64,000 bases of DNA from Sanguinoderma infundibulare (Eukaryota; Basidiomycota; Agaricomycetes; Polyporales; Polyporaceae). Positions 11,246 to 23,178 of this stretch are shown in pieces; positions within the stretch are counted from its first letter, which is position 1; the number at the start of each line of letters is the position of its first letter. The position numbers and the translations under genes were made by a program. The DNA lies in contig JAVLRN010000009.1 of NCBI GenBank assembly GCA_032821775.1, positions 868,001 through 932,000 on the forward strand, written 5' to 3'. The notes beneath the pieces are model-generated. The model made no database searches and had not been told where the DNA came from. It saw nothing but the letters and a program-made list of their open reading frames with translations.

Positions 11246-13296
11246 ATGTCTTCCAGCATCGAGCTCATCAACCCAAAGGCAGAGAGTGTCCGGAGAGCGG
11301 CGGCACTACAGGCCTGTTTACTTTCTGTCGTCATTCCATCCGCATCCAAGCTTACGCCCGATCTAGGTGAATACGACTGGGGCGATGGGCCTTGCAAACG
11401 TCGTAAAGAGTAACCTCGGTACGTGTCCCGCAATGCTTCTGTCTTGGCTTTCTGCTCATTCCTAATAGGCCCCAGAGGCACCCTTAAAATGCTCGTTGAT
11501 GGTGCAGGCCAAATCAAAATGACGAAAGATGGCAAGGTCCTCCTCTCAGAGATGCAGATCCAGAATCCTACAGCCGCCATGATCGCTCGTACGGCTGTAG
11601 CGCAAGACGATCAAGTTGGAGATGGCACGACCTCAGTCGTCCTCCTTGTGGGCGAGCTTCTTAAGCAGGCCGATCGATACATCTCCGAAGGTGTTCATCC
11701 GACGGTCATTGGAGAGGGTTTCGACATCGCTAAGAAGGAGGCTTTGGAGGTGAGTGGACTCTTGGGCATCCTGAAAACACCCCCAACCATGGACTCCACC
11801 GTAGTTCCTCGACAAGTTCAAGAAGCTTGTCAACCTCGATCGCCCCACTCTCATCAATGTTGCATACACCTCTCTTGCCACCAAGGTCAACTCCGCACTC
11901 GCAAAACAGCTTGCGTCCGAAGTCGTGGACGCTGTACTCACCATCCGACCCCCTCTCCCGTCTAAAGGTATAACTCACGTTTTGTTCGTCACCTTTCGCT
12001 TCTTTTCATCTCTTCCTACAGATTCTCTTCACCAATTCCGCGATCCTATTGACTTACACATGGTCGAGATTATGAAGATGCAACACCGAACCGCTTCAGA
12101 AACGCAGCTTGTCCGCGGTCTTGTCCTCGACCATGGTGCAAGGCATCCTGACATGCCCAAACGTGTCGAAAACGCTTACATATTGACCCTCAACGTCAGC
12201 TTGGAGTACGAGAAGACGTAAGCCCTTTCGTGCACTTCGCTCGTCCGCCTTCAAAACCAAGCATTGTTTTTAGGGAGGTCAACTCTGGCTTCTTTTATTC
12301 TTCAGCGGAGCAGCGGGAGAAGCTCGTCGAGTCCGAACGTCGATTCACGGACGCGAAGTGCAAGAAGATAGTCGAACTCAAGAACCTCGTTTGCGATCAG
12401 GTCGTTGGCACCAACGAGAAGAAGAACTTCGTGGTCATCAACCAAAAGGGTATCGATCCCCTCAGCTTAGACATCTTCGCCAAGAACGGCATCCTCGCCC
12501 TGCGTCGTGCGAAGCGGCGCAACATGGAGCGGTATGGATTCCCGCGTCACCATTTATTGTTAACCAACCTAAAATGTCCTTGGTAGACTGCAGCTCATCT
12601 GTGGTGGCACCGCGCAGAATTCAGTGGATGACCTCACCCCTGACGTTCTTGGATGGGCAGGGCTTGTGTATGAGCATACCCTTGGCGAGGAGAAGTTCAC
12701 GTTTGTAGAGGACGTCAAGGACCCGAAGAGCGTAACGCTTCTCATCAAAGGCCCGAATGCCCACACAATCCAGCAGACGCAGGACGCGCTTCGCGATGGA
12801 CTGCGTGCGGTGAAGAATGCGCTCGAGGATGAGGCGCTCATTCCTGGTGCAGGCGCGTTTGAGGTTGCTTGCGCAGCGCACCTCAACGGCCCCACGAAGA
12901 AGAGCGCGAAGGGCCGAGCGAAGATGGGTGTACAGGCATTTGCAGAGGCGTTGCTCGTCATCCCGAAGACTCTTGCTGCAAACGGTGGGTACGACGTGCA
13001 GGACGTCACCGTCGCGTTGCAGGATGAGGCGGCCGATGGCAATGTTGTTGGTATCGATCTGGAGTCGGGAGAACCATTTGATCCAACAGTGCATGGCGTG
13101 TGGGATAACTACCGCGTTAAACGGCAGATGCTTCACTCCTGGTCAGTTCATCTACTGTAGCGCTGCGGAGCCGATGTATTGACCTACGTTGTTTAGTTCG
13201 GTTATCGCGGTCAACCTCTTATCGACGGATGAGATCTTGCGGGCAGGTCGTAGCTCTTTGAAGCCAGACGGGCAGCAGTAGACGATGACAAATAGA
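11246..13296 (+). CDS. CCT6: T-complex protein 1 subunit zeta (CCT zeta)
   Basis: Subunit of the cytosolic eight-subunit CCT/TRiC chaperonin that folds actin, tubulin and WD-repeat proteins using ATP. Eight exons: 11246-11311, 11367-11418, 11469-11749, 11805-11967, 12022-12217, 12274-12531, 12587-13141 and 13197-13296; 556 residues, near the usual size. Diagnostic features are the zeta N-terminus ([20 protein letters not shown]), [16 protein letters not shown], the ATP-site loop GDGTTSVV (about residue 90), the zeta-type apical domain and the [17 protein letters not shown] nucleotide-binding segment in exon 7. Introns are 50-56 nt. The first has a GC rather than GT donor if the frame is to continue. 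The start gives the conserved N-terminus directly. It converges with the methyltransferase gene. Confidence 0.97.
11312..11366 (+). other. Probable GC-AG intron in CCT6
   Basis: The conserved peptide RRAAALQ ends at 11311 and the next conserved peptide ([18 protein letters not shown]) begins at 11367. The only phase-0 removal that joins them starts with gcctgt and ends with atctag, a 55-nt GC-AG intron. Nearby GT dinucleotides give the wrong phase. Confidence 0.7.
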
Positions 13297-13656
13297 TGTA
13301 CCAATACATGCGTTCAAAGTAATCGTCAGCTATTGTTCGATTCGAACTGCAAACACCATTCCCCATTAGCTTGCCCAGGACACCCCGAGCACGTATTACG
13401 TACATGTACAGCGAGAGCGAGAGGTATATGCTAACAGTATATCAGCGTTGAAGTCACGGTTGTAGCATGCGAATGACAATGGAGACGTCAAGGCGCAATC
13501 GGTGTGCGAGATACGGAATAGGGTTACAATAAGAAGCAATAAGAAACTATGAACCATCGTTCTGGCGACTTTGTGTCCAACACAATGTCAGGTGTAAACA
13601 CTAACGGTGACAGGCACGTACTGTGGGGCAAGCAATAAAAATGATAGATGACCCAT
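13297..13656. other. Convergent 3' intergenic region
   Basis: About 360 bp between the stop of CCT6 (plus) and the stop of the methyltransferase (minus). AT-rich runs such as aataaaa near 13634 may serve polyadenylation on one or other strand. No coding signal seen. Confidence 0.45.
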
Positions 13657-16600
13657 CTAGTCCATATCATCGGAACTCCCGCTGTCCCACCCCGCGCGCA
13701 TGAGCTTCGTTGGCGCGGGTGATATGTCGGCAGTGACGGTGAGGGTAGTGTTGTGATGAAGGAACGGCGCATTCATGGGAAGCAAAACAGTTTGTTGCCA
13801 GGTCTTGCTTGGTGGCTTGTGAGGAGAGGGCGGCGTATACAACGGGAGGGAACTTGCTGAGGCGGGCCTCGACTCCGTGTTGGAGGAGGGCGGATCAGAG
13901 ACGGACACGAGTCGTTCGACAATCTGCTCGGAATCGTCAGTTAGGTCGAGCAGCGCGGAAGACGCTGACGAGGACCGACGGCCGGGTCTGTAGATCGACA
14001 GTATACTAGGGCCACGGAAGCCCTCCTAGGCAGAAACGTGGGCACATCAGTAAGGCAAATCTCAAGGGTCATGCAGGGCCGACGAGCTCACCTCTTCAGA
14101 AGAAACATCGGGATCAGCACTTCCGTGAGGAGGTTGGTCGTCAGCATCGCCTGATGTTTCGTCTAGATCAGCTTCGAACAAGTCGGGGAAGCTGACCATT
14201 CCGGGTCTCGACGATGCATCCTTCCCTTCCGACGATTCCTCGGGTTCATCCGGATCAGCCCCTGCAGACGGTGTGGGTCCCCATCGTCGCCTCGACATAT
14301 TGAGTGGATTAGGTTTGAAGGTGAAAGACCGAGCCCCGCCGTAGGTGGCTTTAACCATTAGTTTGGGACGGACGAACATCCGCTCGCTACATTCGTCAGA
14401 TTGATTCCCTTGGTCCTCCTCCTGGTCTGATTCGTCAGGATCGACACCAGCGGATACGACGACAGGATGATCGGCGTTGTCCTCTGGAGTGACCGGCAAA
14501 TCGGTGTCGTTGTCGATAGATGACTGACGGCAGTACGAATCTGCGGGGACCGAAATCTGCTCTGGATCTTCGGGAGGCACCGACGAGGTCCACTTGCGGC
14601 GAGCGAATGTGAGAGGATTGGGCCGGGAAAGCAGTCCCGCTCCGCTCTTCGATGCCGTTAAGAGTGGCCGCCGAAAAGGTTGGGGTTCCTCCTCTTCCGC
14701 ATCCTCCTCGTACAATGCGACAGACAGGAGGTCACCGTCTTCGCCTTCCACCTTGATCTGCACTTCCAGCTCCTGGTCTTTCGCGTCTGTCTTGCGACGC
14801 TTACCACGCTCTTCATTTTCATCTTCGGATCCGTGGTGGGAGCGCTTCGAAGACTGTAACCGTGCGGTATCGCCTCCAGCCAGCTCGATTGCGTTCATCT
14901 TCGAGACATCTTCTTCAGCAAGCCCGGCCCCATCTCCGCCCGTGCACGCGCCGTTCACCTTGGGTCGTGTCTTGCTTGACCTCCTGCCTCGTGGCATCCT
15001 TCGACTACCGGCGGTCGGATGGAAGTTCTTCCGCATGTACCTGCCGTTGGTCGTCGCTTTCTTACCAAACCTGCCGTTCGCCTCGCGCGGTTGCGATGCG
15101 ACTGCGAGCGACTTTGGCGTAGGTAACTTGGGTACGGCCTCCGTCTTGATAGACACGGGAGTAGATGGTTCTGGTGGCAGAGTGCTTCCTGAGCTGCGGA
15201 GGTGATGGCGGTCGTTCGCCTCGGCATGTGGTGCGCTGAGAGGGGGGTCGGAGGAGTCAGAGTTTGAAGATGAAGACGAGGAGGTTGAGGCGGTAGAGAG
15301 AGGAGCCTTCGACGAGGAAGCAATAGGTGAGCCCTTGCCTTTCGACGGAGGCTCGCTCTCGCGAAGCTTGAGGCTCGGTACGCGCGCGCGGCCGCTCCGA
15401 CGCTCGCTGACGCCTAGAAGCTCACGAGCTTTGGTCGACATGCCCACCTTGTTCTTCGGCGGACGGCCGCGCGGCCGACCCATGGAGGTGGAGGTGGAGG
15501 CGGGTGTGGAAGTAGAGACCTTCTGCTTTTTCGAGAGCGGAGCCTGCTCTTCTGCTTCAGCACTGTGCTGCCGCTTGAATGGTCGCTTCTCGGCAGCCGA
15601 CGTAGAGCGAGAGTTGGCCGCAGCATTGGAAAGCTTGTGATTGACTGCTGCGAGAGACTTGTGCGATAAATGAGCAGGAGTGTTGCTTCGATTCTCTCGT
15701 GGGGTAGGGACGAATGCTGGAGTTCCATCGGTAGGCATGCGTTCCGGCCATCTTGTTGCATAGATAGCCAGGTGGCGCATGCACCTACACGAGCAAGAAG
15801 TATATTCAATACGCAGGCCAAGAAGTAAACACCATTGCGACGCACCTCGGACACTCCTGCTCGATCTGCTTTCGCGGCCTCCCTCGTTTCCCCGTCTTCT
15901 CAGGCAACCCGTTCCACACCACCTTGTCATCCACCGAAATCACGGGCAGCACGTTCTTGCAAGTCATACAGGTTGGAAGTAGCTTCCCGTCTACTCCTCG
16001 TGGGCCGTCCTGCGGCTTCTTGGCACAAGCAACGGGCACTTCCACGGGCGTGTGAATGATGGGACGCCGTCTCAGCAAGCGTCCCTCCATCTCCAAGTCG
16101 TCCTTGCCTTTCCCTTTAAGGTCGCAAACATCTGCAGTCGATGTGCGTGTGGACGCAGGTGCCTTGCCCTTGCGGTCGTGCATCGGAGTGCCGACGCGTG
16201 AAGCTGACGAGGTGGCATCTCCGCGCGCACGTAAACGGGAGGAAGACCGGAGGGTGGGCCCATCTGCGACAGACCCGTTGTCGGAAGTGAGAGGAGGGGT
16301 CTCCAGCTGACGAGCTGCCGATGCGGAACGCGAGGTGGACACGCGCCCCCCCTTGCCTTTGCTCTTCTCTTTGCCGTAAACGCTGATGTTGATGTTGGAA
16401 CTAACGCTCTCCATCTCGGACGCGGCTCGCGCTTTCTGAGCGCGAGTGGAAATAATAAACGCGGGCGTCGCCTTGCGTGGGGTAGAAAAGGCCGAACCGG
16501 GACAGCTTTCATCGGCCTGCGTCTCTGCTTCCGGCGTGAGGAGACCCGTGCGTTTCGATGGTCCGGCGACGCGGGGTGCTGACGAACTGGAGCGTGGTGC

Positions 16601-18071
16601 CGATGCGAATTCCGATGTGACGTCGGGTTCAGCATCGGGGTCAGGTTCCTCGTCTGCATCGGAGGCATCTTCGTCGGGCAAGACCGCATATACACCTCGG
16701 CGGGTCCGTCGCTCGTTAACATTAATCGAGATGGATTGGGAGGGAGAATCCTCTTGGTCTGTCGTCCAGTCAGACTCGTCGTCAACGTCGGAGGAGGACC
16801 CATCGGGAGCAGATCCAGAATCGGAAACTTCCTCGTCGTTATGTGGTGCATAACCACCGCGCTCGTTGGTCTCGCAGGTATGGCAGAGGCAATGACGATT
16901 GTTGCGACCAACTGTGCGGAAGTTTGCAAAGGGTGAGTTCACCGACAGCGAAAGTGCGCAAAGGTACCTACAGTAACCGTCACCGTAGTGGGCAGTCACC
17001 TCCTCTCCGACGCCTATGTGTTTGATGACACGGAATGTAATATACCGTCCTTCGCGGAACAATTCAACATTGTGATCGCAATCGTGCTGTGTTGCACAAT
17101 GTCAAAAGGGTTGAAACGCACAACGACAATCAAGAGAGGAGATTAGGGCAAGGCGCGGGCTTGGCTAAGCAGTGTGGGCTACGGGGAGGGACACTCACGT
17201 TGACAAAGCGGGCAGGGCCGAGGAACAAATGATTCTTCTTCAGCTGTTTGGAATGAATGACGCTAAAATCGCGACGGATTCCAACACCTTCGGCACGACC
17301 AACATCGGTACCCTTGAGCTCCTTGTCCTCTTCTTCGGTCAAGTCGGCCATCGAGCCTTTGAGCTCGGAAATGACCGTTCCGGGGGTAAGAGGACGGGTG
17401 GCGAGGATGCATAGCTCAGATTTGCCGGTGCGATGGGAATAGCGAGAAGTGTGGGCGATCTCAATGGAGCCAGATGGGAGGTAGAGTTCAAAGTAGCGGG
17501 AGGCGTGGCTAGAGAGGGAGAGGCGTCAGGCCTTCAGTTCGGTGACCGTAAGTGTGACCTGTGGTGGCGACATACGTGGCGAACGCGTTCACTTGCTTTT
17601 GAGTGTATGACCTGAGATAATAGCGTACAGCAGTGAGACTGGGGGGAAGAAGAGTAAGCGGTGGTTATGAAACGGAGGAGACAGTGAACGTACGATAGGA
17701 GAACATCTACGGCCTGGCGGATAGCGGTCTGGCTGGGACCTTTGAACGCAACGAGCTGTGGGAGAAGGACAAGGAGGGAGAAGGCAGGAAGAGGGGAGGA
17801 TGGGTCGTCAGACGTCATCGGGAAGGGCAAGGGTACAACGGGTGCTCACACGTCGAATGATTTTCATGAGGTCCTCGGGGTCGGTCTTGGGCAGCCTCCT
17901 GGATGGATCCATCTTGTGGACCACGAGGGGAAAACCACCTGTGCCAAGTTTCTCGACGAGGAGGTGGCTAAGGAAGTCGTCGTCGCGCGAAAGGTCGCGC
18001 ATGTTCATAATCTTGGTCGGCCGCCATGCGCCCTTGAGGACGGAGGTGGAGCCCGCGAGCGCGGGAGGCAT
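13657..18071 (-). CDS. SET9: Histone H4-K20 methyltransferase, Suv4-20/Set9 type
   Basis: Predicted SET-domain lysine methyltransferase acting on histone H4 Lys20 in the nucleus. Eight exons: 18071-17850, 17755-17694, 17638-17576, 17508-17199, 17086-16972, 16911-15846, 15784-14092 and 14025-13657; total 1299 residues, long for Set9. The first five exons hold the Suv4-20 core: FLSHLLVEKLGTG near the N-terminus, YFELYLPSGSIEIAHTSRY, the SET motif NHDC (the Asn ends exon 4, His-Asp-Cys opens exon 5), VELFREGRYITFRV, the GEEVTAHYGDGYFG block, and the post-SET cysteines in HCLCHTCE. The remainder is a long acidic, Ser-rich tail with AT-hook-like motifs (KRGRPRKQ near 15880; GRPRGRPPKNK near 15465) and two CxxC pairs (CMTC, CPRC), possibly a zinc ribbon. 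Same strand as eS8, which ends 448 bp upstream. Confidence 0.93.
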
Positions 18072-18519
18072 GGTGGGGCAGGGAGCCTGCCGCGAGGAGG
18101 GAGAAGAGAAGCGGGAGGAAGAGAGAAGGACGAAGAGGACGATGACGGGAGCAACGCAGACGCAGACGCAGACAAGACCCGACTCGGACTCGGACACACT
18201 CAAACTCCCGCCCGCCCAACAGGCGCCCGTCCGCCCACCTTCTCTTCTCTCGGCCACAGAAACAAAAGAATACACCCCCCACGCCGGACCCACCTTGATT
18301 CCTCAAAGACGGCACTTCACACAACGCCTTCGCTTCCGCTTTGTGTCACAACGTCATGCGGCATACTCATCATACAATAGGTGCAATAGTACTAGCTGGA
18401 ACATGCATGGTGGTCATTTTGAACGATATACCCAGTCGTCTTCGCACGCTTTCGTCCCACCGTCCCACGTCCGCCCTGGTGCTAGACGGCGAGCTGCAAG
18501 GCGCACGTCACGGCCCTCC
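18072..18519. other. Intergenic region between eS8 and SET9
   Basis: Promoter/leader of the methyltransferase gene (minus). It contains short direct repeats near 18150-18195 (cgcaga three times, then ctcgga twice). No separate gene seen. Confidence 0.5.
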
Positions 18520-19598
18520 TTAAGCCGCATGTGCGTGCTTCTGTTTGCCTGTCCTGATCTTCCTCAAGTAGAACTACATGTGATACCGGTCAGCAAACAA
18601 TGTGCTCGTCACTACACGCCACATGATGACGCACCTCGAGTTCGCGGCCCTCTAGAATGTAGCCGTCCGCACGACCGGACTGGCCAGGTCGGCTGCTAAT
18701 CGCAGCGTACAACCGACCGGCGGCGAACTGCGACTCGAGCAGTAGGTCGATCTTGGCATCTACAACCCGTCGTGGCCAAGTCAGATCCTACCTCCTGATC
18801 CCACACGTTCAACAGTCACGACGTACCCTTCTTCCGCTCCTCAAACTTGCGGACGACATGATTGGACTGCTTTTTCTCCTCCTCACCCTCGGCTGGTGCA
18901 TCCTTCTTGCCACCCTTCTTGGTTACAGGCTGGGCATACTTGTGAATCGAGAGGTGTCAGCTCCAACCGAGACGAACAGAATGGTGGACTACGCACATGC
19001 GCCTCGTACCACTGGCGGAATGGGGTGGCGTCAACTTGGATAATCGCACTCTTGACAAGAGTGTTCGTCCGGACAAGCTCATTATTGGAGGCGTTGTAGA
19101 CCTGTATCGGAAAAAGGTGAGGTCACATTCAGCATGTCGTGGCGGAAATTTGCATGAGCCGCGGCAGTTGAAACATGTGTTGCAACACAGAACATAGAAA
19201 ATTGGAAGCGGATGCCAGAGTACAAGAAGACTTACAACGCCAATGATACGGGTCTTCCTGGTGACAGACTCGCTGCCCCAGGCAAAGTTGCCAGAATCGA
19301 GGCGGAGAGCCCGGTACTTGAGGTTACCACCGCGGACGCGAACAGTGTGGATGCGCTTGGGGCCAAGCTTAGTGTTAGCGGGCTGCCGACCAAGCTCGAA
19401 CTTTCTCTTCTTGCGGTAGTGGGGCCGCTGGGCACCGGTGTGCGATCGCTTGTGCCGGGATGAACGGGAGATACCTTGAGATCACGGACGCGACGCGCAA
19501 TCATAGACATTGATATGGATGGCACATATGATCGTCAAAACAGTCGTGTCAGCTTCGAGAGGACATGTGTGAAGGACGAAGAGGGAACGCTGACCCAT
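18520..19598 (-). CDS. RPS8: 40S ribosomal protein eS8
   Basis: Small-subunit ribosomal protein. Six exons: 19598-19595, 19474-19236, 19101-18997, 18938-18827, 18759-18635 and 18573-18520, giving 212 residues, close to the usual 200-210. Exon 1 is only ATGG, followed by a 120-nt intron, a layout common in ribosomal protein genes. Diagnostic peptides are [36 protein letters not shown], the [19 protein letters not shown] block, [20 protein letters not shown], and [24 protein letters not shown] near the C-terminus, then [16 protein letters not shown]. The tail is basic (KQKHAHAA). It is the last housekeeping gene before the transposon-rich half. Confidence 0.96.
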
Positions 19599-20456
19599 GT
19601 CGAATTGTCTTGAGGCTTGAGGGATATGGCTCTCTGACCGAGCGGATGGACTCTCCACCGGCCATTACAGTCCACAAAACAAGGTTTGATGCAGGACAAA
19701 CTCCGACTCAATTTACAGCCACCGCCTCGTGACTGCTCCGGCGCTTGCTATACGTGCTCTTCTTTTGGTAGTGCGACTCTGAGGGCAGAGCCATTGACCG
19801 TTCGCTCAGAGTGTTGTTCGGTTCACCGTAAGTTCGGAGCAAACCCCTTGCTCTGGCGCTTGCTACGCGCACCTTCGGCAGAAGGGGCTTGTTTCAAAGT
19901 GTAAAGGACGATTACCTACAATGTGGTTAGCGCTGAGATTACGTAATAACTTGATATAGTTATCACGCTGTTACGGCGGTGGGAGGTAACTCCTACCGCC
20001 CCACCGTGTACCCTGTCTCCTGAAATCCAGGATCTTGACGGGTTACACCCGCGGGCCGCTGGTGTAACTAGGGATTAGCAGGGGTATGCCAAAACCCCAG
20101 GGATTTGTGCGGCTACGGTACGGATAGGGGTCACATTTGGGTGCTTGTCACGGGTTCGTGACCCATGGAGCGCCCAAGGCTGATGATCCGCCCCTCCGCC
20201 CACTGGCCCAATACATCAGTAAAAATCTCCCGGCTCCTGTAACGCTATGTAGTCTGCCAGGTTGTGACCCCCCCCCCCCTTTATGTAGCACGCTGTAGCA
20301 CTCTCCGGTTTGCAGCATCAGTGAACAGCCACAAATGACACCAATGGTATGCCAGCCCATGGCATAAATGAATAGCATACATGACCTACACAAAAGGAGC
20401 ATGTATCTATAAGCAGGGCATGTGGGAGCAGAGTGCAGGACTAATTGTTACATTTC
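19599..20456. other. Transition zone between genes and mobile DNA
   Basis: Contains the eS8 promoter (minus) and then non-coding sequence. A 26-bp hairpin-forming palindrome lies at 19975-20000 (11-bp arms, one mismatch), a GTGTAAC/GTTACAC pair lies near 20042-20070, and a run of 11 C follows near 20270. Beyond about 20.4 kb CG dinucleotides become rare. No gene recognised. Confidence 0.5.
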
Positions 20457-20650
20457 AATGTTGCAACTAAACATCAAGCAAGGATTAGAAAAGACTTCTA
20501 AGGCAGGCAGGAGCATTGATGAGCACTTGTGCAGTGAGACTGGAGCAAGGCTCTGTTGCGACTAAACATCAAGCAAGGATCAAGGATGACTTATGAGGTG
20601 GGCAGGAGCATCAATGAGCACTTGTGCAGTGAGATTGGAGCAAGGTTCAA
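20457..20650. repeat. Tandem direct duplication of about 95 bp
   Basis: Two adjacent copies (roughly 20460-20552 and 20553-20650) share ACTAAACATCAAGCAAGGAT and AATGAGCACTTGTGCAGTGA (second copy wording). They form the outer end of the left arm of the LTR-like repeat described next. Confidence 0.8.
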
Positions 20651-21277
20651 TGGTCAGGACTGGAGACAAGGTATATTGAGTGAGGTAAACAAGTGAGATA
20701 TACAATGAGACATACCTGGAGACAAGAGGTCAAAACTGGGTCTTCAGGTAGCAAATACAGGGGTTTATATACAGTAGTGAAACAATAGAAACCACCAAAC
20801 AAAAGGTAACTATGGACACAGAAAACAAGGAAGACAGAACAATAGCTCTTTGTACACAATAGGGAAGCTATTGTACTGTCAAACAATAATGTGAGAACAG
20901 AAGTTCAGAGAAGAAGGATGAGTTGTAACCATGGCAAGATAAAGACCAGTGTCCAGGAAAGGAAATAGATAAGATAAAGAGCTCAGATAAGCACCACATG
21001 GGCCATTCATGACAGGTTCAACAGTCAGGAGTCAGGACAGAAAACAAGGTGAGGTACATGAGCAAAATATACAGTGAGGCCTATCTGAAGATAAGAGGTT
21101 GAAATGGGGTCTCCAGGTAGCAAGTACAGGGGTTTATATACAGTAGCATGACAATAGAAACCACTGGACAAAAGGTAACTATGGACACAGGAAATAAGAG
21201 AGACAGAACAATAGTGCTTTGTACACAATAAAGAAGCTATTGTACTGCATCAGAAAAACCCACCTGCCCTAACACTC
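20553..21277 (-). repeat. LTR-like repeat, minus orientation (left arm)
   Basis: Read on the minus strand this has LTR-type architecture: it opens TGTTAGGGCAGG at 21277, contains a TATA-like TATATAAACCCCTGTA box and ends near GTTGCAACA at 20461 (with the duplicated tail). The TATA-containing unit occurs twice, in 20647-20886 and 21025-21240, so the arm is internally duplicated or two fragments abut. Retroelement coding sequence of the same family is not seen beside it, so a solo LTR or recombined LTR is most likely. Confidence 0.55.
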
Positions 21278-22267
21278 TCTGAGAGACTCTGAGCAATCTT
21301 TTAAGAAACTCTCCAGGATCATCGGGCTCCAAGGCAGATCTAGTTACTGACTGCTTCTGAGATATATCTGAGATGTACCTGAGTAGCTCTCACACTTATG
21401 GCCAAAACAATCCTAGATGTGTGCAATCTGATTCTCTTGTCCTCACTTGAGCCCTGGGTTTCTCTAAAACAGCTTTGGATCTGACCAGCTGATGGTCACT
21501 GCCTGAGATCTGAGTAACCATGAGGACCTGTGCCATCTGTGTGCCTTAAAGAATTACTGACATCAAAGTTCTAAAAGCTCCTGGTCACATGCTTCTCTCC
21601 AGGGATGGTTCTGGAGAGTAAAGGTCATCATTGTGCTCTCCTGAGAGCATACTAAGGAGCAAGTCTCCTCAGTAGATATCCAGTTCAATAGAAGGATCAC
21701 AGGTGTTGTTTAGCACATGTATTGTAGAGCAGTAGTCAAACATGATAAGCATGATTGCAATCTATATGATGTTACAAAGCATTTTACAGATTATATATTG
21801 CAAAAGTATATCAGAGATGTGAGAAAGGAGAGCAGTAGAGTATGGCCAGACAATGACAAGAAGACAGGACAGAGACATAATGGGGAGTGACTCTGTACAA
21901 TGAGGACATTAAAACAATATAAGAAATGTGATCAAGATATGTATGTATTGGCATTCAAGAAGTGGCACAGGGACAGCATCCTAAAAAGCCATTAGTTATG
22001 TCAGAAATTAAGCACAGTTATAATCTATTACCTACAAAACTAAGTGTTATTATCATCATCAACCAACTGGTTCTGTTCTTGCACTTCTCCAGTGCTGAAC
22101 ATATTACCAGCTGAAGCTAAATGCCTACCACTGCCAATATAGTCCTCAGTGACAGTGATAACAGTGTTGAACTTGCCCAGGTTCATTCTCATTGTGCTTT
22201 TAGTGTACTTGTTCATGGAATGCTGAAATCAGGCCTTAGTTAAATCAGTCTGTATCATAAACAGCCA
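21278..22267. other. Spacer between inverted LTR-like arms
   Basis: About 1 kb of low-CpG DNA with no open frame of note and no match to retroelement proteins that I can see. It is rich in short CTCTGAG/TCTGAG words near 21280-21400. Confidence 0.5.
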
Positions 22268-22690
22268 ATGTGGTACTTATCTGAGTGCCTTTTTCCTTAT
22301 CTCATCTGTTTTCTTTCCTGAACATTGATCTTTATCTCATCGTGGTTACAACTCATCCTTGTTCTTTGAACTCCCATTTTTACACTATTGTTTGACAGTA
22401 CAATAGCTTTTTTATTGTGTACAAAGTGCTATTGTTCTGTCTCTCTTATTTCTTACATTCATAGTTACCTTTTTTTCAGTGGTTTCTATTGTCTTGCTAC
22501 TGTATATAAACCCCTGTACTTGCTACCTGGAGACCCAGTTTTGACCTCTTATCTCCAGATATGCATTTCTCTTATTTACACTCACTCAATATACCTTGTC
22601 TCCAGTCCTGACCATTGAGTCTAGCTCCAGTCTCACTGCACAAGTGCTCATCAACACTCCTGCCTGCCTCATGAGTCATCCCTGATCCTT
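22268..22690 (+). repeat. LTR-like repeat, plus orientation (right arm)
   Basis: Reverse complement of the left arm over about 420 bp: the shared order is CTTATCTGAG, GGTTACAACTCATCCTT, an ACAATAGCT...GTACAAAG block, a TATATAAA box at 22503-22510 followed by CCCCTGTA, then GTCTCACTGCACAAGTGCTC. The two arms could fold into a long hairpin with a spacer of about 1.3 kb. Confidence 0.7.
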
Positions 22691-23178
22691 GCTCGACATT
22701 CAGTCACAATAGTTTGGGATGTGCTCATCTTATGAATTACCCAGTTTAACTGCAGAATGACCTTCCAGATACCTTTTTCATTGTGCACCATAAGTTTGCT
22801 CTTATACAATCTAAAGATACACTCAAGCTGACAGTTGATTATAAGTAAGGATAATAACAACTGGAAGAAAGAAGTCAAATTACACACCATGATGGCACAA
22901 AGACTTATGGCTCCAGCTGATCTGGTTGCAGTTCAGATTTCTTGATTTTAAACAGTTTAGGAATATTCATGGCATTTTTTATTGCTTTCAGATGTATAGC
23001 AAGAACTCTTAGGAAGAACTGGCTCTTAAACAGCCTCTGAAAGGTATAATTAGTCATCATTATAAACTGACTACAAAGCACTTACCACTTTATGCTCAGT
23101 GAAGAGATTTTTATATAGGAACTGTGCATCACTGAGGATCTTCTGAGAGAAGCCACTCTAACCATTCTCTGTCACCAT
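22691..23178. other. Low-CpG DNA, nothing recognised
   Basis: About 490 bp between the LTR-like arm and the nested TIR element. No gene, repeat unit or element end identified. Confidence 0.5.

Noticed and set aside
14594..16853. Several long plus-strand frames across the methyltransferase gene
   Set aside because: They are opposite-strand shadows of the GC-rich, Ser/acidic-rich SET9 exons; no start context, splice pattern or motif supports them.
20148..20165. Hairpin with GGGTTCGTGACC resembling a tRNA T arm
   Set aside because: No acceptor stem, D arm or anticodon arm at the right distances; the B-box match is imperfect.
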